Position numbers and translations under genes: made by a program. The notes under the pieces were generated by a model. That model was given only the letters and a program-made list of their open reading frames with translations, did not search any database and was not told the origin of the DNA. From Caldilineaceae bacterium (GTDB lineage: Bacteria; Chloroflexota; Anaerolineae; Caldilineales; Caldilineaceae): DNA of 64,000 bases. The stretch's first letter is position 1, and every line of letters begins with the position of its first letter. The DNA lies in NCBI GenBank assembly GCA_022827195.1, contig JAJDTL010000006.1:34324-98323 (forward strand), written 5' to 3'. Positions 20,511-32,162 of the stretch are shown one piece after another.

Positions 20511-21868
20511 CAGCAATTCGCCGCACCCTGTCCGCTCTTTCCCGATATCCCTCCGCCATCGTCGGTCTCGCCATAATCGTGGCCATGGTCCTCTTTTCGA
20601 TCTATACCGTGATCGCCATTCCCTACCATGAAGCAGTTGACCTTTGGCGGGGCGGAGAGGGCGTATGGCTGGAGAACCCGCGCACCGCCCAGCCCCAATG
20701 GGTGAACCTCTTCCCCGGCGTCAACCTGCCCGAAACGCTCATTCTGGGCCCCGCCGGCGAATCTGATGTCGCCTCCGTACAAAAGGAGCGCCAGGTAGTC
20801 TCGGAAGAGATGACCGATGTAATCACCACCTTCACCTTCGACTACACCGCCGATGAGTTTCCCCAGGAAATCTCCCTTTTCCTCACCTCTGAGCACGAAC
20901 TGAAACGCCCGCTCGTTTCGCTCACCTGGCTGACGCCCGATGGGCGCGAGATCCGCATCGCCGATGTCACCGTCGAAGGGCCCGTTACCGTCCGCTTCTC
21001 GCAAGAAGAAAAGTTGGAAAGGCGTCTTGACGGCGTGAGGGCCGAAATTGGCCTCTTCGCCGACCCCGCCTCCGACAAAGACGACCCCAGGCCGCTTAAA
21101 GGCACCTACCAGCTCGTCGCCGCCGGGCTTGTCTTCGAGGATGACGCCGACGTCGACGCCCGACTCGTCGTCTACGGCAAGGTCTACGGCCTCGCCGGCA
21201 CCGACCACCTGCGCCGCGACCTAACGCTGGCCCTGATGTGGGGGATGCCCGTCGCTCTCGCCTTCGGCCTCCTGGCAGCCGTTGGAACCTCCGTAAGCAC
21301 ATTCATTGTAGCCGCCATCGGGGTATGGTTCGGAGGAATCGTTGACGCCGTAATTCAGCGAATCACCGAGGTCAACCTCATCCTGCCCGTCCTGCCCATC
21401 CTGATCATGGTCGGTCTCTTTTACTCGCGCAGTATCTGGGTAATGCTCGGCGTCCTGATTGCGTTGAGCGTTTTCAGTTCAGGCATTAAAACCAGCCGCG
21501 CCGTCTTCCTTCAAATTAAAGAGTCGCCCTACTTCGAGGCCGCCCGCGCCTACGGCGCCGGCAACTTCCGCATCATCTTCCTCTATCTCATCCCCCGCTT
21601 AATTCCCACCCTCGTGCCCGGTTTTGTGGTAGCTATCCCCTCCTTCGTCTTTGTAGAGGCGACGCTGGCCGTGCTCAATCTGGGCGACCCCCTGATCCCC
21701 ACCTGGGGCAAAGTGCTTAGCGACGCCCGCGTCAACGACGCCCTCTACCAGGGCAACTACTACTGGATGCTCGAGCCCGCCGCCCTCCTGCTCCTCTCCG
21801 GCCTCGGCTTTGCCATGGTTGGTTTTGCCCTGGACAGAGTCTTCAATCCCAGATTGCGAGATCTGTAA
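20507..21868 (+). CDS. ABC transporter permease, DppC type, with a large extracytoplasmic insert
   Basis: The 453-residue protein is longer than the usual 280-340. After the first helix (AIVGLAIIVAMVLFSIYTVI) about 170 extra residues (45-225) form a beta-rich soluble segment (VTTFTFDYTADEFPQEIS, VRFSQEEKLERR). The permease core follows from GTDHLRRDLTLALMWGMPVAL, with the EAA loop EAARAYGAGNFRIIFLYLIPR. The insert is probably outside the membrane and may contact the equally unusual binding protein of this operon; that is inference. AGGGAGGG precedes the ATG, which overlaps the upstream stop by 4 bases. Confidence 0.88.
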   Translation: MTAIRRTLSALSRYPSAIVGLAIIVAMVLFSIYTVIAIPYHEAVDLWRGGEGVWLENPRTAQPQWVNLFPGVNLPETLILGPAGESDVASVQKERQVVSEEMTDVITTFTFDYTADEFPQEISLFLTSEHELKRPLVSLTWLTPDGREIRIADVTVEGPVTVRFSQEEKLERRLDGVRAEIGLFADPASDKDDPRPLKGTYQLVAAGLVFEDDADVDARLVVYGKVYGLAGTDHLRRDLTLALMWGMPVALAFGLLAAVGTSVSTFIVAAIGVWFGGIVDAVIQRITEVNLILPVLPILIMVGLFYSRSIWVMLGVLIALSVFSSGIKTSRAVFLQIKESPYFEAARAYGAGNFRIIFLYLIPRLIPTLVPGFVVAIPSFVFVEATLAVLNLGDPLIPTWGKVLSDARVNDALYQGNYYWMLEPAALLLLSGLGFAMVGFALDRVFNPRLRDL

Positions 21869-22848
21869 TGGCCTTCTCCGATCCGCCGCTGCTGCAAATC
21901 GAGGACCTGAAGCTCTATTTCAGGACCCAGCAGGGCGTTTTACACGCGGTCGACGGAATCAGCCTGAACCTGCGCCGCAACGAAGCCATGGTAATCCTGG
22001 GTGAATCCGGCTGCGGCAAGACCTCGCTCACCAGGGCGATTCTGCGCCTGTTGCCCCGCAATGTCCATACCTATTCCGGCAGTGTCAAACTGAACGGGCA
22101 GGAGGTTATGCAGCTGAGCGACGAAGAGTATCGCCAGCAGGTGCGCTGGGTCAAGATTTCACTCGTGCCGCAGGCCGCGATGAATTCACTCAATCCGGTG
22201 CTCAAAGTAGGTGATCAGGTCGCGGAGCCGCTGATTTCCCACTTTGGGATTCGACGCTCCGAGGCCTTCGAACGGTCGGCCGCCGCCTTTCAACATGTTG
22301 GCGTTCCGTCCGACTTTCTCAACCGTTACGCCTTCGAACTGAGCGGCGGCATGCGCCAGCGCGTCGCCATCGCCATGGCCATGGTAACCGACCCGGACCT
22401 AATCATTTTGGACGAGCCGACATCTGCACTTGACGTTCTCACCCAGGCCAACATAATGAACGTCCTGAAGCGGGTCAAACAAGAAACTTCCACCAGCTTC
22501 ATTTTGATTACCCACGACATTGGCACCTCGAGCGAGTTGGCCGATCGCGCAGCCGTCATGTACGCCGGCCAGTTGGTCGAAGTGAACGACGCCGAGCAAT
22601 TCTTTGTTGAGCCGCTCCATCCCTATTCGCGCAAGCTGATGGCCAGCGTTCCCAAGCTGCGCCAGACCGAGGAACCGGAGTTTATCAGCGGCCAACCGCC
22701 CAGCCTGTTGGACCTGCCCTCTGGTTGTCGCTTTGCGGTTCGCTGCGACCATCGCTTCGAGCTCTGTGACAGCGATCCAGAGCTTGTTCGGACGGGGCAA
22801 CGAAAGCATGTGAAGTGCTGGCTGCATCAAAACGGAAACTCCCTGTGA
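21868..22848 (+). CDS. ABC transporter ATP-binding protein, DppD/OppD type
   Basis: The 326-residue protein contains Walker A GESGCGKTS, signature LSGGMRQRVAIAMAM, Walker B LIILDEPTSALD and H-loop ITHD. The C-terminal oligopeptide extension begins LHPYSRKLMASVP and ends with the Cys-containing CRFAVRCDHRFELC...CWL cluster typical of OppD/OppF proteins. The ATG shares one base with the stop codon of the permease gene. It energises import through the permeases of this operon and possibly of the upstream one. Confidence 0.95.
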   Translation: MAFSDPPLLQIEDLKLYFRTQQGVLHAVDGISLNLRRNEAMVILGESGCGKTSLTRAILRLLPRNVHTYSGSVKLNGQEVMQLSDEEYRQQVRWVKISLVPQAAMNSLNPVLKVGDQVAEPLISHFGIRRSEAFERSAAAFQHVGVPSDFLNRYAFELSGGMRQRVAIAMAMVTDPDLIILDEPTSALDVLTQANIMNVLKRVKQETSTSFILITHDIGTSSELADRAAVMYAGQLVEVNDAEQFFVEPLHPYSRKLMASVPKLRQTEEPEFISGQPPSLLDLPSGCRFAVRCDHRFELCDSDPELVRTGQRKHVKCWLHQNGNSL

Positions 22849-22915
22849 TGCCGACCTCTGCTCGGTTCGCTCCTGCCCGCTTCCCACGTTTTCCGCGCCC
22901 ACAGAGAGGCCGACG

Positions 22916-23964
<1,049 letters not shown>

Positions 23965-23968
<4 letters not shown>

Positions 23969-24192
23969 GCGACAGGCTCTTCCCGGATAGAGATATGCCA
24001 GCCTCACCACTGCATCTGATACTCTACGGCTTTTTCTTGCTTCTATTCGGCTTTCTGCTGGCCTTTGGAATGGTCATCCGGGTTATCGAAGCCGGCTTTC
24101 TGCTCAGTTTCCTTGCCTACGGCGCGTCCCTATCCGGCCTCATTCTCGGTCTGCTCGGCGCCGTCGGCTACGTACGGCGTAGCCGACGGTAG
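23965..24192 (+). CDS. Small two-helix membrane protein
   Basis: The 75-residue protein has two predicted membrane helices (about 18-42 and 46-69) and a basic C-terminus (YVRRSRR). Its ATG overlaps the stop of the ATPase gene as ATGA, so it is translated with the transporter operon. I do not recognise a family. It could be a transporter accessory subunit. Confidence 0.55.
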
Positions 24193-24379
24193 CTGGCCCA
24201 ACGAAGAAACATCTCTGGAGATTCCGGAACTGATTTGTCCAAGCGGGCGGAGTGAAGTTACAATTGCGGATGGATGATTCGTAGGCGGCGGTCCGTTGCG
24301 GCGGTGTGGAGGAGTCGTTTCACCCGCCGGACTCAGGTTTCCGGGGTGCTCAGCGTGAGTTCAGATACGAAAACAGTCT

Positions 24380-25390
24380 ATGTTTGAAAAGCAGATCGGA
24401 ATCGACCTCGGCACTGTCAACGTACTCGTGCATGTGAAAGGCCGGGGAATCGTCCTGCACGAACCCTCTGTCGTGGCCATCCGGCGGCAGGCCAACAAGA
24501 TGGTGCTCATCGGGCACGAGGCCTACGACACGATGGGCCGCACACCCGAGAGCATCGAAGTTGTGCGGCCGATGCGCGACGGCGTTATCGCCGACTTTGT
24601 CGTTACCGAGGCGATGCTGCGTAAATTTATCCAGGACATCGTTGGCCGCTTTCCTCTCTTCAAGCCCAAGGTGATGATCAGCACGCCGCGCGGCGTCACT
24701 TCGGTCGAGGAGCGCGCCGTCCACGACGCCGCCATGCAGGCAGGCGCCGGCGCGGCCTACCTGATCCCCGAACCGCTCGCGGCCGCCTACGGCGCGGGGC
24801 TTCCGATCGGGACGCCGACCGGCAATATGGTCGTTGACATGGGCGGCGGCACGACCGAAGCTGCCATCGTCTCCATGTATGATATTGTCGTTTGGGACAG
24901 CGTGCGCGTCGGCGGTAACCGCCTGGACGAGTCGATCGTTAGCTATATCCGCAAGAAGTACAATCTTCATGTCGGGGACCAGACAGCCGAAGAGATCAAG
25001 ATCGCTATCGGGTCTGCCTTGCCCACCGAGGAGGACCGCGGTATCGAGGTTCGAGGTCGCGATCAGATCAACGGGCTGCCGAAAACGATCGAGGTCACGA
25101 ACAGTGAAGTGCTCGAGGCGATGATCGAGCCGCTGCAGGCGATGGTGCGCACCGTGCGCGCGACGCTTGAAAAGGCGCCGCCCGAGCTTGCCGCCGATAT
25201 AATCGACCGGGGCATGGTGATCACCGGCGGCGGCGCACAGCTTCGCCTGATCGCCTCACTCTTTACGCAGGAGACGGGCGTGCCGGCCTATGTTGCCGAA
25301 AATCCGATGGCCTGCGTCGCGTTGGGCGCCGGCCGTGCGCTCGAAAACTACGAAATCATGCGGCGCAGCCTGCCGATGATCTACTCCTGA
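24380..25390 (+). CDS. mreB: Rod-shape-determining protein MreB/Mbl
   Basis: The 336-residue actin-like ATPase has phosphate-1 motif [16 protein letters not shown], phosphate-2 [15 protein letters not shown] and adenosine motif [12 protein letters not shown]. Length and order match MreB. It would polymerise under the inner membrane and guide cell-wall elongation. mreC/mreD are not adjacent, so this may be a stand-alone or second copy. The 187-base gap upstream separates it from the transporter operon. Confidence 0.93.
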   Translation: MFEKQIGIDLGTVNVLVHVKGRGIVLHEPSVVAIRRQANKMVLIGHEAYDTMGRTPESIEVVRPMRDGVIADFVVTEAMLRKFIQDIVGRFPLFKPKVMISTPRGVTSVEERAVHDAAMQAGAGAAYLIPEPLAAAYGAGLPIGTPTGNMVVDMGGGTTEAAIVSMYDIVVWDSVRVGGNRLDESIVSYIRKKYNLHVGDQTAEEIKIAIGSALPTEEDRGIEVRGRDQINGLPKTIEVTNSEVLEAMIEPLQAMVRTVRATLEKAPPELAADIIDRGMVITGGGAQLRLIASLFTQETGVPAYVAENPMACVALGAGRALENYEIMRRSLPMIYS

Positions 25391-25422
25391 CCCGGTTCCA
25401 GTTTTTGAGCTCCTTCTTCAAC

Positions 25423-26661
25423 ATGCCTTTTGTCCCCAAATCAATCGACAGCAAAGCCGTCCACGGGGGGGAAGCCCGCCGCTATGCCTCGCGCGATGGA
25501 CGCGTTGCGGCCGCCCCCGTCGCAGGCGGCATCGCACCCAGCATCGGCTATGTCTACGCGGACAGCGACCATCTCGACCGGGCCCTGGGAGGCGACCCCG
25601 ATCTCTACGTGTACGGGCGCTACGGAAATCCCACGGTGGCTGCGTTCGAAAACGCGATGGTGGAGTTGGAATGCCATGATATGCCCGAACGCGCCGGCGA
25701 ATATTTCGCTCTGGCTACCGGTAGCGGCATGGCAGCGGTAAGCCTGGCCGCGGCTGCGTGCGGGGTAGAGGCCGGCGCAACCGTTGCAGCTGCACAGGAC
25801 TGCTATGGCGCCACCTACTCTCTGGTGGACCAGCTCTGGCCGCGTTACGGCGTAAGAGGCGTCTTTGTCGATGCGACCGACCCTGGCGCGGTCGAGCGGA
25901 CGCTGGTGGAAGAACGGCCGGTCGCGCTGATCGTTGAAACCATCTCCAATCCGCTCCTCAAAGTGGTCGATATCCCGCGGTTGGCTGCGTTGTGCCATGC
26001 CCACGATGCGCTCCTGCTGGTCGACAATACGTTCGCCACGCCGGTTCTCTTTCGTCCCCTTGCGCACGGTGCCGATGTTGTGATCCACAGTGCCACCAAA
26101 TATATTGGCGGCCATGGCGATGTGCTGGGGGGTGTCGTCGCGGCGTGCAGCGAGATGCGTCCCGCCTTTTGGGAACATCAGAAGAAGACGGGCGCCAATC
26201 TCGGTCCGCACGAAGCGTGGCTGCTTCATCGCGGGTTAAAGACGATGCCGCTACGGGTTGAGCGGCAGTGCCGCAACGCCCGCATTGTCGCCGACCGGTT
26301 GCGCTCCCATCCGGCGCTCGCCGGCGTGCGCTACCCTGGTCTGCCCGATCATCCGCAGCATGAGCTTGCAGGCCGGATGTTCGGTTGCCGCGGATTTGGT
26401 GCAGTCGTGGGACTTGAATTGAAGGACGCCGGTCGCGAGGATGTATTTCGCTTCCTGGAATCCCTGCAGATGGTTCAGCCGGCAACGACGGTCGGTGACC
26501 TGTATTCGCTCGTGCTCTATCCGAGCCATGCCTCGCATCGGGCCTTGTCGCCGGCGCAGCGGGCCGCGGTCGGCATTTCGGATGGACTGGTGCGCCTGGC
26601 CGTCGGCGTCGAGGAGCCGCAGGACATCGTCGCTGACATCTGTGCCGCGCTGGAAGGTTAG
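25423..26661 (+). CDS. Cys/Met-metabolism PLP-dependent enzyme (cystathionine gamma-synthase / gamma-lyase family)
   Basis: The 412-residue fold-type I PLP enzyme has its PLP lysine in HSATKYIGGHGDVLGG. Other family marks are YGRYGNPTVAAFENAMVELE near the N-terminus, ATGSGMAAVSLAAAA in the phosphate loop, and SLGDLYSLVLYP-like VGDLYSLVLYPSHASH near the end, followed by RLAVGVEEPQDIVADI. Members include cystathionine gamma-synthase, cystathionine gamma-lyase and methionine gamma-lyase, which cannot be told apart here. ATG 25,423 is taken as start; an in-frame TTG at 25,405 would add six residues. Confidence 0.88.
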   Translation: MPFVPKSIDSKAVHGGEARRYASRDGRVAAAPVAGGIAPSIGYVYADSDHLDRALGGDPDLYVYGRYGNPTVAAFENAMVELECHDMPERAGEYFALATGSGMAAVSLAAAACGVEAGATVAAAQDCYGATYSLVDQLWPRYGVRGVFVDATDPGAVERTLVEERPVALIVETISNPLLKVVDIPRLAALCHAHDALLLVDNTFATPVLFRPLAHGADVVIHSATKYIGGHGDVLGGVVAACSEMRPAFWEHQKKTGANLGPHEAWLLHRGLKTMPLRVERQCRNARIVADRLRSHPALAGVRYPGLPDHPQHELAGRMFGCRGFGAVVGLELKDAGREDVFRFLESLQMVQPATTVGDLYSLVLYPSHASHRALSPAQRAAVGISDGLVRLAVGVEEPQDIVADICAALEG

Positions 26662-26896
26662 CCTTCGCGGCCTTGGTTTGGGTCGCCGCCCGCTGTGCGA
26701 ACGCGACCGCAATTGGATCTTGACATTTGCTGTAGCGTCACATACAATGTGCCGAAATCGGTAGCAGTTCCGATTTTTCGCGTGTTTTCAGTACGATCCT
26801 GATGTGTTGAAGCGGCTGTTCTTCTCGTTTGGAGCCTGCCCCTCTTGAAGACGCATCGTCGTATGCAGTGATGTACGTTTCTGTTGATCGCTCTGC

Positions 26897-27277
26897 ATGA
26901 CTCAGACAACTATTCTTACGGAGAAAGCCCCTGCTGCAGTCGGCCCCTATTCCCAGGCCGTTGCAACTGACCAATTGATCTTCACCTCTGGTCAAATTGG
27001 GATCCATCCCCTTACCGGCCAACTACGCCCGGGTATCGTCGAACAGACCCACCAGGTCTTGGAGAACCTTGCCGCTGTGCTCGATGCAGCCGGTTCAGGC
27101 ATGGGCCAGATCGTCAAGACGACGATATTTCTGACGGATATTGCGGAATTCTCCACTGTAAACGAGATTTACGCGGCGGCGTTTCAAGACGATCCTCCTG
27201 CACGAAGTACCGTGCAAGTTGCCGCGTTGCCGCTCGGCGCGCTGATTGAGATCGAAGCGATCGCACTGCGCGCCTGA
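26897..27277 (+). CDS. ridA: RidA family enamine/imine deaminase
   Basis: The 126-residue protein matches the YjgF/YER057c/UK114 family in length and motifs: N-terminal KAPAAVGPYSQAV, central FTSGQIGIHPLTG, and C-terminal PPARSTVQVAALPLGALIEIEAIA with the catalytic Arg. It hydrolyses reactive 2-aminoacrylate and similar enamines released by PLP enzymes, which fits the PLP-dependent sulphur-amino-acid enzyme 235 bases upstream. Confidence 0.95.
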   Translation: MTQTTILTEKAPAAVGPYSQAVATDQLIFTSGQIGIHPLTGQLRPGIVEQTHQVLENLAAVLDAAGSGMGQIVKTTIFLTDIAEFSTVNEIYAAAFQDDPPARSTVQVAALPLGALIEIEAIALRA

Positions 27278-27541
27278 GCGCAATTCTCGCTGGGCAAATC
27301 GAGCTACCTTTCCACCCAGAAGACAAAGGCAGTCTTCAGTCCCCCGTATACGCGTGCACGTTGTGCAGGTCCGTGCCTGCCCTGTCGCGAGTGTGGTTTT
27401 CGCGCGTTTTGTTGCCGAAAGGAGGTAAGGGAACTTTGTAATTAACTTTGTAATTGTCGTTGCGTCTATGTTCGCTATGCGATTATCAGCACGAATCGTG
27501 CCGTGGGAAACCTTAATTGTATTGGAGGGTGCAAGACAGCT

Positions 27542-28912
27542 ATGTCAACACAGCAAGCAGTGGCAGTAATGGGACCGAGCGCAGATTTCCTGGCAGACGA
27601 GGAAACCGTCCAGAATCTGGACGACCATCCGATGACGCAGCTCCTCGAGGAGTTTGACGAATCCTACGTGAACCAGCCGCAGACCGGCGACATTCGGCAT
27701 GGCGTTGTCGTCGACAAACGTGCTGGCGAGCTGTTGATCGACATCGGGTACAAGTCTGAGGGGATTGTCGCGGGTCGTGAGGTCGACCGCCTTGAAGACG
27801 AGTTCAAAGAGATGACCATCGGCGATGAAGTGCCGGTCTATGTGATGCGCGAAGACCGGGATGGGAATCTCCTCCTCAGCATTTCGCGTGCCAGGGCCGA
27901 AAGCGATTGGAAGCACGCTGAAGAGCTGCTCGAGTCCCAGGACATATTCTCTGGCCCTGTCAGCGGATTCAACCGGGGTGGTGTGATTGTCAAGATAGGC
28001 CAGGTGCGCGGCTTTGTCCCTGCCAGCCAGCTGAGCAGCGAGAGCCAGGCGATGCAGATCTCCGAGGGCGAGCCTGACAATCGCTGGATGCAGCTGATGG
28101 ACACCGAGCTGCGGATGAAGGTGATCGACCTCGACCGGCGCCGTAATCGGCTCATCCTTTCCGAGCGGGTCGCGATCCGGGAATGGCGCCGCGAGCAGAA
28201 GGAAAAACTGCTCGAATCTCTGGAGGAGAACACCGTTTGCGAAGGTGTCGTCAGCAGCCTGGCCGACTTCGGAGCCTTCGTCAATCTCGGCGGCGCCGAC
28301 GGCCTGGTCCATCTCAGCGAACTGAGTTGGGGCCGTGTCAGCCATCCCAGCGAGGTCGTCACGATCGGCGAAAAGATCAAGGTGAAGGTGCTCAATGTCG
28401 ACCGGGAGCGTAAACGCATCGGTCTGAGCCTGCGCCGCCTGCTGCCGGAACCGTGGGAGACTGTGCCCGACCGCTACGAGGTGGGGCAGGTCGTGCGTGG
28501 TACTGTGACCAAGCTTGTTCATTTCGGCGCCTTCGCCCGTCTGGAAGACGACACCATCGAGGGGCTGATCCACATCAGCGAGCTGACCGAGCGGCGCATC
28601 AATCATCCGAGCGAGGTTGTCGCCGAAAAGCAGGAACTCGAGCTGCGCATCATTCGCATCGATACCCAAAAACGCCGCATGGGCCTCAGCTTGAAGCAGG
28701 TTGCGCCTGAAGAGGAGTCGGCCGAGTTCGACTGGGAGCCTGTTCCCCTCGAAGAGAATGAAACAAACGATGAGAGCCGCGCGGCGACTGCCGAAACCGA
28801 AGCCGCTGCCGAGGCCGCGCAGGGGCGCGTTGATGCTGGAACTGAAACCGAAAATGAAGCCGCTCCGGGACAGAATTCGGAAGATCCCGAGTACGTCGAA
28901 GCGGTCATCTAG
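27542..28912 (+). CDS. rpsA: 30S ribosomal protein S1
   Basis: The 456-residue protein has four S1 RNA-binding (OB-fold) domains, at roughly 40-115, 125-195, 212-285 and 300-375. The last two are the most canonical ([17 protein letters not shown]...[10 protein letters not shown] and [17 protein letters not shown]...[10 protein letters not shown]). Four domains is shorter than the six of E. coli S1 but common in Gram-positive and Chloroflexota relatives. The C-terminus is acidic and Ala/Glu-rich. The ATG at 27,542 lies 13 bases after GGAGG. S1 binds mRNA leaders on the 30S subunit and promotes initiation. Confidence 0.92.
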   Translation: MSTQQAVAVMGPSADFLADEETVQNLDDHPMTQLLEEFDESYVNQPQTGDIRHGVVVDKRAGELLIDIGYKSEGIVAGREVDRLEDEFKEMTIGDEVPVYVMREDRDGNLLLSISRARAESDWKHAEELLESQDIFSGPVSGFNRGGVIVKIGQVRGFVPASQLSSESQAMQISEGEPDNRWMQLMDTELRMKVIDLDRRRNRLILSERVAIREWRREQKEKLLESLEENTVCEGVVSSLADFGAFVNLGGADGLVHLSELSWGRVSHPSEVVTIGEKIKVKVLNVDRERKRIGLSLRRLLPEPWETVPDRYEVGQVVRGTVTKLVHFGAFARLEDDTIEGLIHISELTERRINHPSEVVAEKQELELRIIRIDTQKRRMGLSLKQVAPEEESAEFDWEPVPLEENETNDESRAATAETEAAAEAAQGRVDAGTETENEAAPGQNSEDPEYVEAVI

Positions 28913-29020
28913 GCTATCGATCTGACACCTCAGATCTGTCACCCTGCGTTGGTCGCTGACGCGGCCTGAATCACTGCAGAAAGCGGATTCTCAGTCCGCC
29001 GAACCGAAACAGCCGAGAAT

Positions 29021-29055
29021 AGGTGCCGGACATTTGGACCGGCGCCTCTTTTTTT
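29021..29055 (+). terminator. Rho-independent terminator of rpsA
   Basis: AGGTGCCGG pairs with CCGGCGCCT across a 9-base loop (one G-U pair) and is followed by eight T residues. Confidence 0.8.
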
Positions 29056-29061
29056 GCTAAA

Positions 29062-29091
29062 TTGACAGATCGGGCGGGCCATCGTTACAAT
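29062..29091 (+). promoter_or_regulatory. Candidate promoter for clpC
   Basis: TTGACA (29,062) and TACAAT (29,086) are 18 bases apart, immediately after the rpsA terminator and in front of clpC, leaving a leader of about 300 bases. Confidence 0.5.
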
Positions 29092-29397
29092 AAGGTCGAT
29101 GGTGCCGGATGCCCGCAAGTCCGACCTGCGGGCCGGACCGTTTCTCCGTCTACCCGATACGCCGGTGCTCCCGGGCGGGCCTTCCGGCCATTGGTACGCC
29201 AATTGCACCTTTAATTCCGATAGGCGTTGGGCGGTCTTCGACCGAGGCAATGCGCCCCGATTCCTTCCCGGATGCCGATAAGTTGCGCCGGACTGAATCG
29301 GAATTCCGATTACGGCAGCCTGTTAGCGCATATGTTAGACTGGCGGAGTCCATTTGCATACGCGCAGGACTAAGCGACGATTGAAGGAATGAACCTA

Positions 29398-32004
29398 ATG
29401 TCTGATAAACTCGAACGCTTCACGAAACGTGCGCGGCGAGTGCTTACGCTTGCTCAGGAACAAGCGCTGCGGCTGAACCATACCCATATCGGCACCGAGC
29501 ATCTGCTGCTTGGCCTTGTGCAGGAGGAGAACAGCGTTGCCGTCAAGGTGCTCAAGGAGTTGGGTGTCGAGCCGGGCCAGGTTGTACGCGCGGTCGAGCG
29601 CACCGTCGGCCGCGGCGAACGTGCGCCTTTTGGCAAGCCGACGCTGGCGCCCCGCACGAAACGTGTGATCGAGCTGGCAGTCGAAGAGGCCCGCATGATG
29701 GGCAACCACTATATCGGCACCGAGCACCTGCTGCTGGGCCTCGTCAGGGATGGCGACGGCGTCGCCGTCAACGTCCTGCGCAGCCTCGGCGTCAACCTTG
29801 ACCGCGTTCGAACCCAGACCGCCCGCGATCTGCTGCAGAGCAGCGCCCAATCCAAAGAGAAACAGAAGAAAGAGTCCAAGACGCAGCTGGTCGACCAGCT
29901 GGGCCTCGACCTGACCGCCGCGGCCGAGGAGGGGCGCCTCGACCCGGTCATCGGGCGCCAGATGGAGATCGAGCGCGTCATTCAGATTCTCAGCCGCCGC
30001 ACCAAAAACAATCCCGCGCTGATTGGCGAACCGGGCGTGGGTAAGACCGCGATCGTGGAAGGGCTCGCCCAGCGGGTGGTCGACGGGAACGTGCCGGAAC
30101 CCCTCTTGAACAAGCGGATCCTTATGCTGGATGTCGGCAGCCTCGTCGCCGGGACCATGTACCGCGGTCAGTTCGAGGAGCGGCTCAAGAAGGTGATCGA
30201 AGAGATAATCAACAGTGGTGCAGTTCTCTTTATCGACGAAGTGCACATGCTGGTCGGCGCGGGCGCGGCCGGCAGCAGCGTCGACGCCGCCAATATCCTC
30301 AAGCCGGCCCTCAGCCGCGGCGAGCTGCAGGTGATAGGCGCTACCACGCTCGACGAGTACCGCAAACATATCGAGAGCGATGCCGCCTTGGAGCGGCGAT
30401 TCCAGCCCATTCTGGTCGAAGAGCCGGGCATCGAGGAAACGATCGAAATCCTGAAGGGCATCAAGAGCCGCTATGAGGAGCACCACAAGCTCATCATTTC
30501 GGATGATTCGCTCAACGCCGCCGCCCATCTGGCCGCACGCTATGTCCCCGACCGCTTCATGCCGGACAAGGCCATCGACCTGATCGACGAGGCCGGCAGC
30601 CGCGTGCGCATGTACAAGGCGCCGCACGCCGTAAGCCTGCGCGAGACCTTCATCGATCTCAAGCGCCTGCAGAAGGAAAAGGAAGAGGCGCTCGAAACGC
30701 AGCGATTCGATGATGCCATCGACCTGCGCTACCGCGAGGTCGAGCTGCAGTCGAAGCTCGAAAAGCTGCGCGAAGGCTGGCGCCAGGTCGCCAACCAGCC
30801 GGTCGTCACCGCCGACGATATCGCCGAAGTCGTCTCGATGTGGACCGGCGTGCCGGTCTACCGCATGGGCGGTGAAGAGAGAGCGCGCCTGCTCGGAATG
30901 GAAGAAGAACTACATAAACGCATCGTCGGCCAGGATGAACCGATCAAGGCGATCAGCAAGGCGGTCAGGCGCGCCCGCGCCGGGCTCAAGGATCCAAAGC
31001 GCCCAATCGGCAGCTTCATCTTCTTGGGCCCGACCGGCATCGGCAAGTCGGAGTTGACCAAAGTTCTGGCCGAGTTCCTCTTCGGCAGCGAAGAGGCGCT
31101 GGTCAAGCTGGACATGAGCGAGTTCATGGAGCGGCACAACGTCAGCCGGCTGGTGGGCGCTCCGCCCGGCTATGTGGGCTACGAAGAGGGCGGGCAGCTC
31201 ACCGAAGCCGTCCGCCGCCGTCCCTATTCGGTCATATTGTTGGACGAGATCGAAAAGGCCCACCCCGAGGCCTTCAATATGCTCCTCCAGATTATGGAGG
31301 ACGGCTCGCTGGCCGACGCCAAGGGCCGGCGCGTAGATTTCCGCAACGCGCTCCTGATCATGACGAGCAATGTCGGCGCCAAGCTCATTCAGGGCTCGAA
31401 GGGCATCGGCTTCGCCATCACCGCCGATGAGCAGACCCGCATGGAGGCCGAGTACGAGCAGATGAAGGCGCGCGTCATGGACGCCCTCAAGAAGACATTC
31501 CGCCCTGAATTCATCAACCGCCTCGACGGCATCATGGTCTTCCGCAGCCTGACCAAGGAGGAGATCACCGAAATCGTCGAGTTGGAGCTGCGCACGCTGC
31601 GCATGCAGCTGGCCGAGCAGGACATGAAGTTGGAGCTCACACCCGCCGCCCGCTACGCCATCGCTGACGCCGGCTACAACCCGGACTATGGCGCGCGTCC
31701 GCTCAGGCGCGTGATCCAGAGCGAGGTGCAGGACCCGCTCAGCGAGGCTCTCCTGGAAGGTCGATTCGTCCCCGGCGATACCATCCAGGTCGATTTTGTT
31801 CCCCACGACCCCGCCGAGGTGTCGAAGGAAGGCGTGGTCAGCGAGATAACTTCGAGCGCGCGCAACCCCTTCGACGTCGCCAACGGAAAGGCCGATGACG
31901 AGGGCCCCCGCGGCCGCTACGAGTTCACCGCGATTGCCCACGAGGAGGTGCAGGAGCCGGAGGACAGCGAAACCGCAGAGGCGCTGGAAGCCCTGTTGCA
32001 GTAG
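29398..32004 (+). CDS. clpC: ATP-dependent Clp protease ATP-binding subunit ClpC
   Basis: The 868-residue AAA+ protein starts with two Clp-N repeats ([14 protein letters not shown] and [13 protein letters not shown]). D1 follows with Walker A GEPGVGKT and Walker [12 protein letters not shown], then a short middle segment with a UvrB/C-like stretch ([20 protein letters not shown]). D2 has GPTGIGKSE and [13 protein letters not shown]. The length and short middle domain fit ClpC rather than ClpB. It unfolds substrates for ClpP. ATG 29,398 is chosen because GAAGGA lies 9 bases upstream. The C-terminal tail is acidic. Confidence 0.93.
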   Translation: MSDKLERFTKRARRVLTLAQEQALRLNHTHIGTEHLLLGLVQEENSVAVKVLKELGVEPGQVVRAVERTVGRGERAPFGKPTLAPRTKRVIELAVEEARMMGNHYIGTEHLLLGLVRDGDGVAVNVLRSLGVNLDRVRTQTARDLLQSSAQSKEKQKKESKTQLVDQLGLDLTAAAEEGRLDPVIGRQMEIERVIQILSRRTKNNPALIGEPGVGKTAIVEGLAQRVVDGNVPEPLLNKRILMLDVGSLVAGTMYRGQFEERLKKVIEEIINSGAVLFIDEVHMLVGAGAAGSSVDAANILKPALSRGELQVIGATTLDEYRKHIESDAALERRFQPILVEEPGIEETIEILKGIKSRYEEHHKLIISDDSLNAAAHLAARYVPDRFMPDKAIDLIDEAGSRVRMYKAPHAVSLRETFIDLKRLQKEKEEALETQRFDDAIDLRYREVELQSKLEKLREGWRQVANQPVVTADDIAEVVSMWTGVPVYRMGGEERARLLGMEEELHKRIVGQDEPIKAISKAVRRARAGLKDPKRPIGSFIFLGPTGIGKSELTKVLAEFLFGSEEALVKLDMSEFMERHNVSRLVGAPPGYVGYEEGGQLTEAVRRRPYSVILLDEIEKAHPEAFNMLLQIMEDGSLADAKGRRVDFRNALLIMTSNVGAKLIQGSKGIGFAITADEQTRMEAEYEQMKARVMDALKKTFRPEFINRLDGIMVFRSLTKEEITEIVELELRTLRMQLAEQDMKLELTPAARYAIADAGYNPDYGARPLRRVIQSEVQDPLSEALLEGRFVPGDTIQVDFVPHDPAEVSKEGVVSEITSSARNPFDVANGKADDEGPRGRYEFTAIAHEEVQEPEDSETAEALEALLQ

Positions 32005-32046
32005 AATACGCTCAAGAGAGAACTGCCGGAGATTCGGCAGACTGAG

Positions 32047-32071
32047 GACCCCAGAGATGGGGTCTTTTTTT
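32047..32071 (+). terminator. Rho-independent terminator of clpC
   Basis: GACCCC pairs with GGGGTC across a 6-base loop and is followed by a run of seven T residues. Confidence 0.85.
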
Positions 32072-32162
32072 CGTTCCTGTTTTGTGATTTTCAAGGACAG
32101 TCGTATCATAATGAACCGGCGAGCGGTCTCCTCGCACCGACTATGACAGGAGGAAGAACAGG

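Larger units (their letters stand above)
28913..29397. other. 485-base region between rpsA and clpC
   Basis: It contains the rpsA terminator, then a promoter-like pair and about 300 bases of clpC leader. No gene is visible and I find no CtsR or CIRCE heat-shock operator. Confidence 0.5.
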
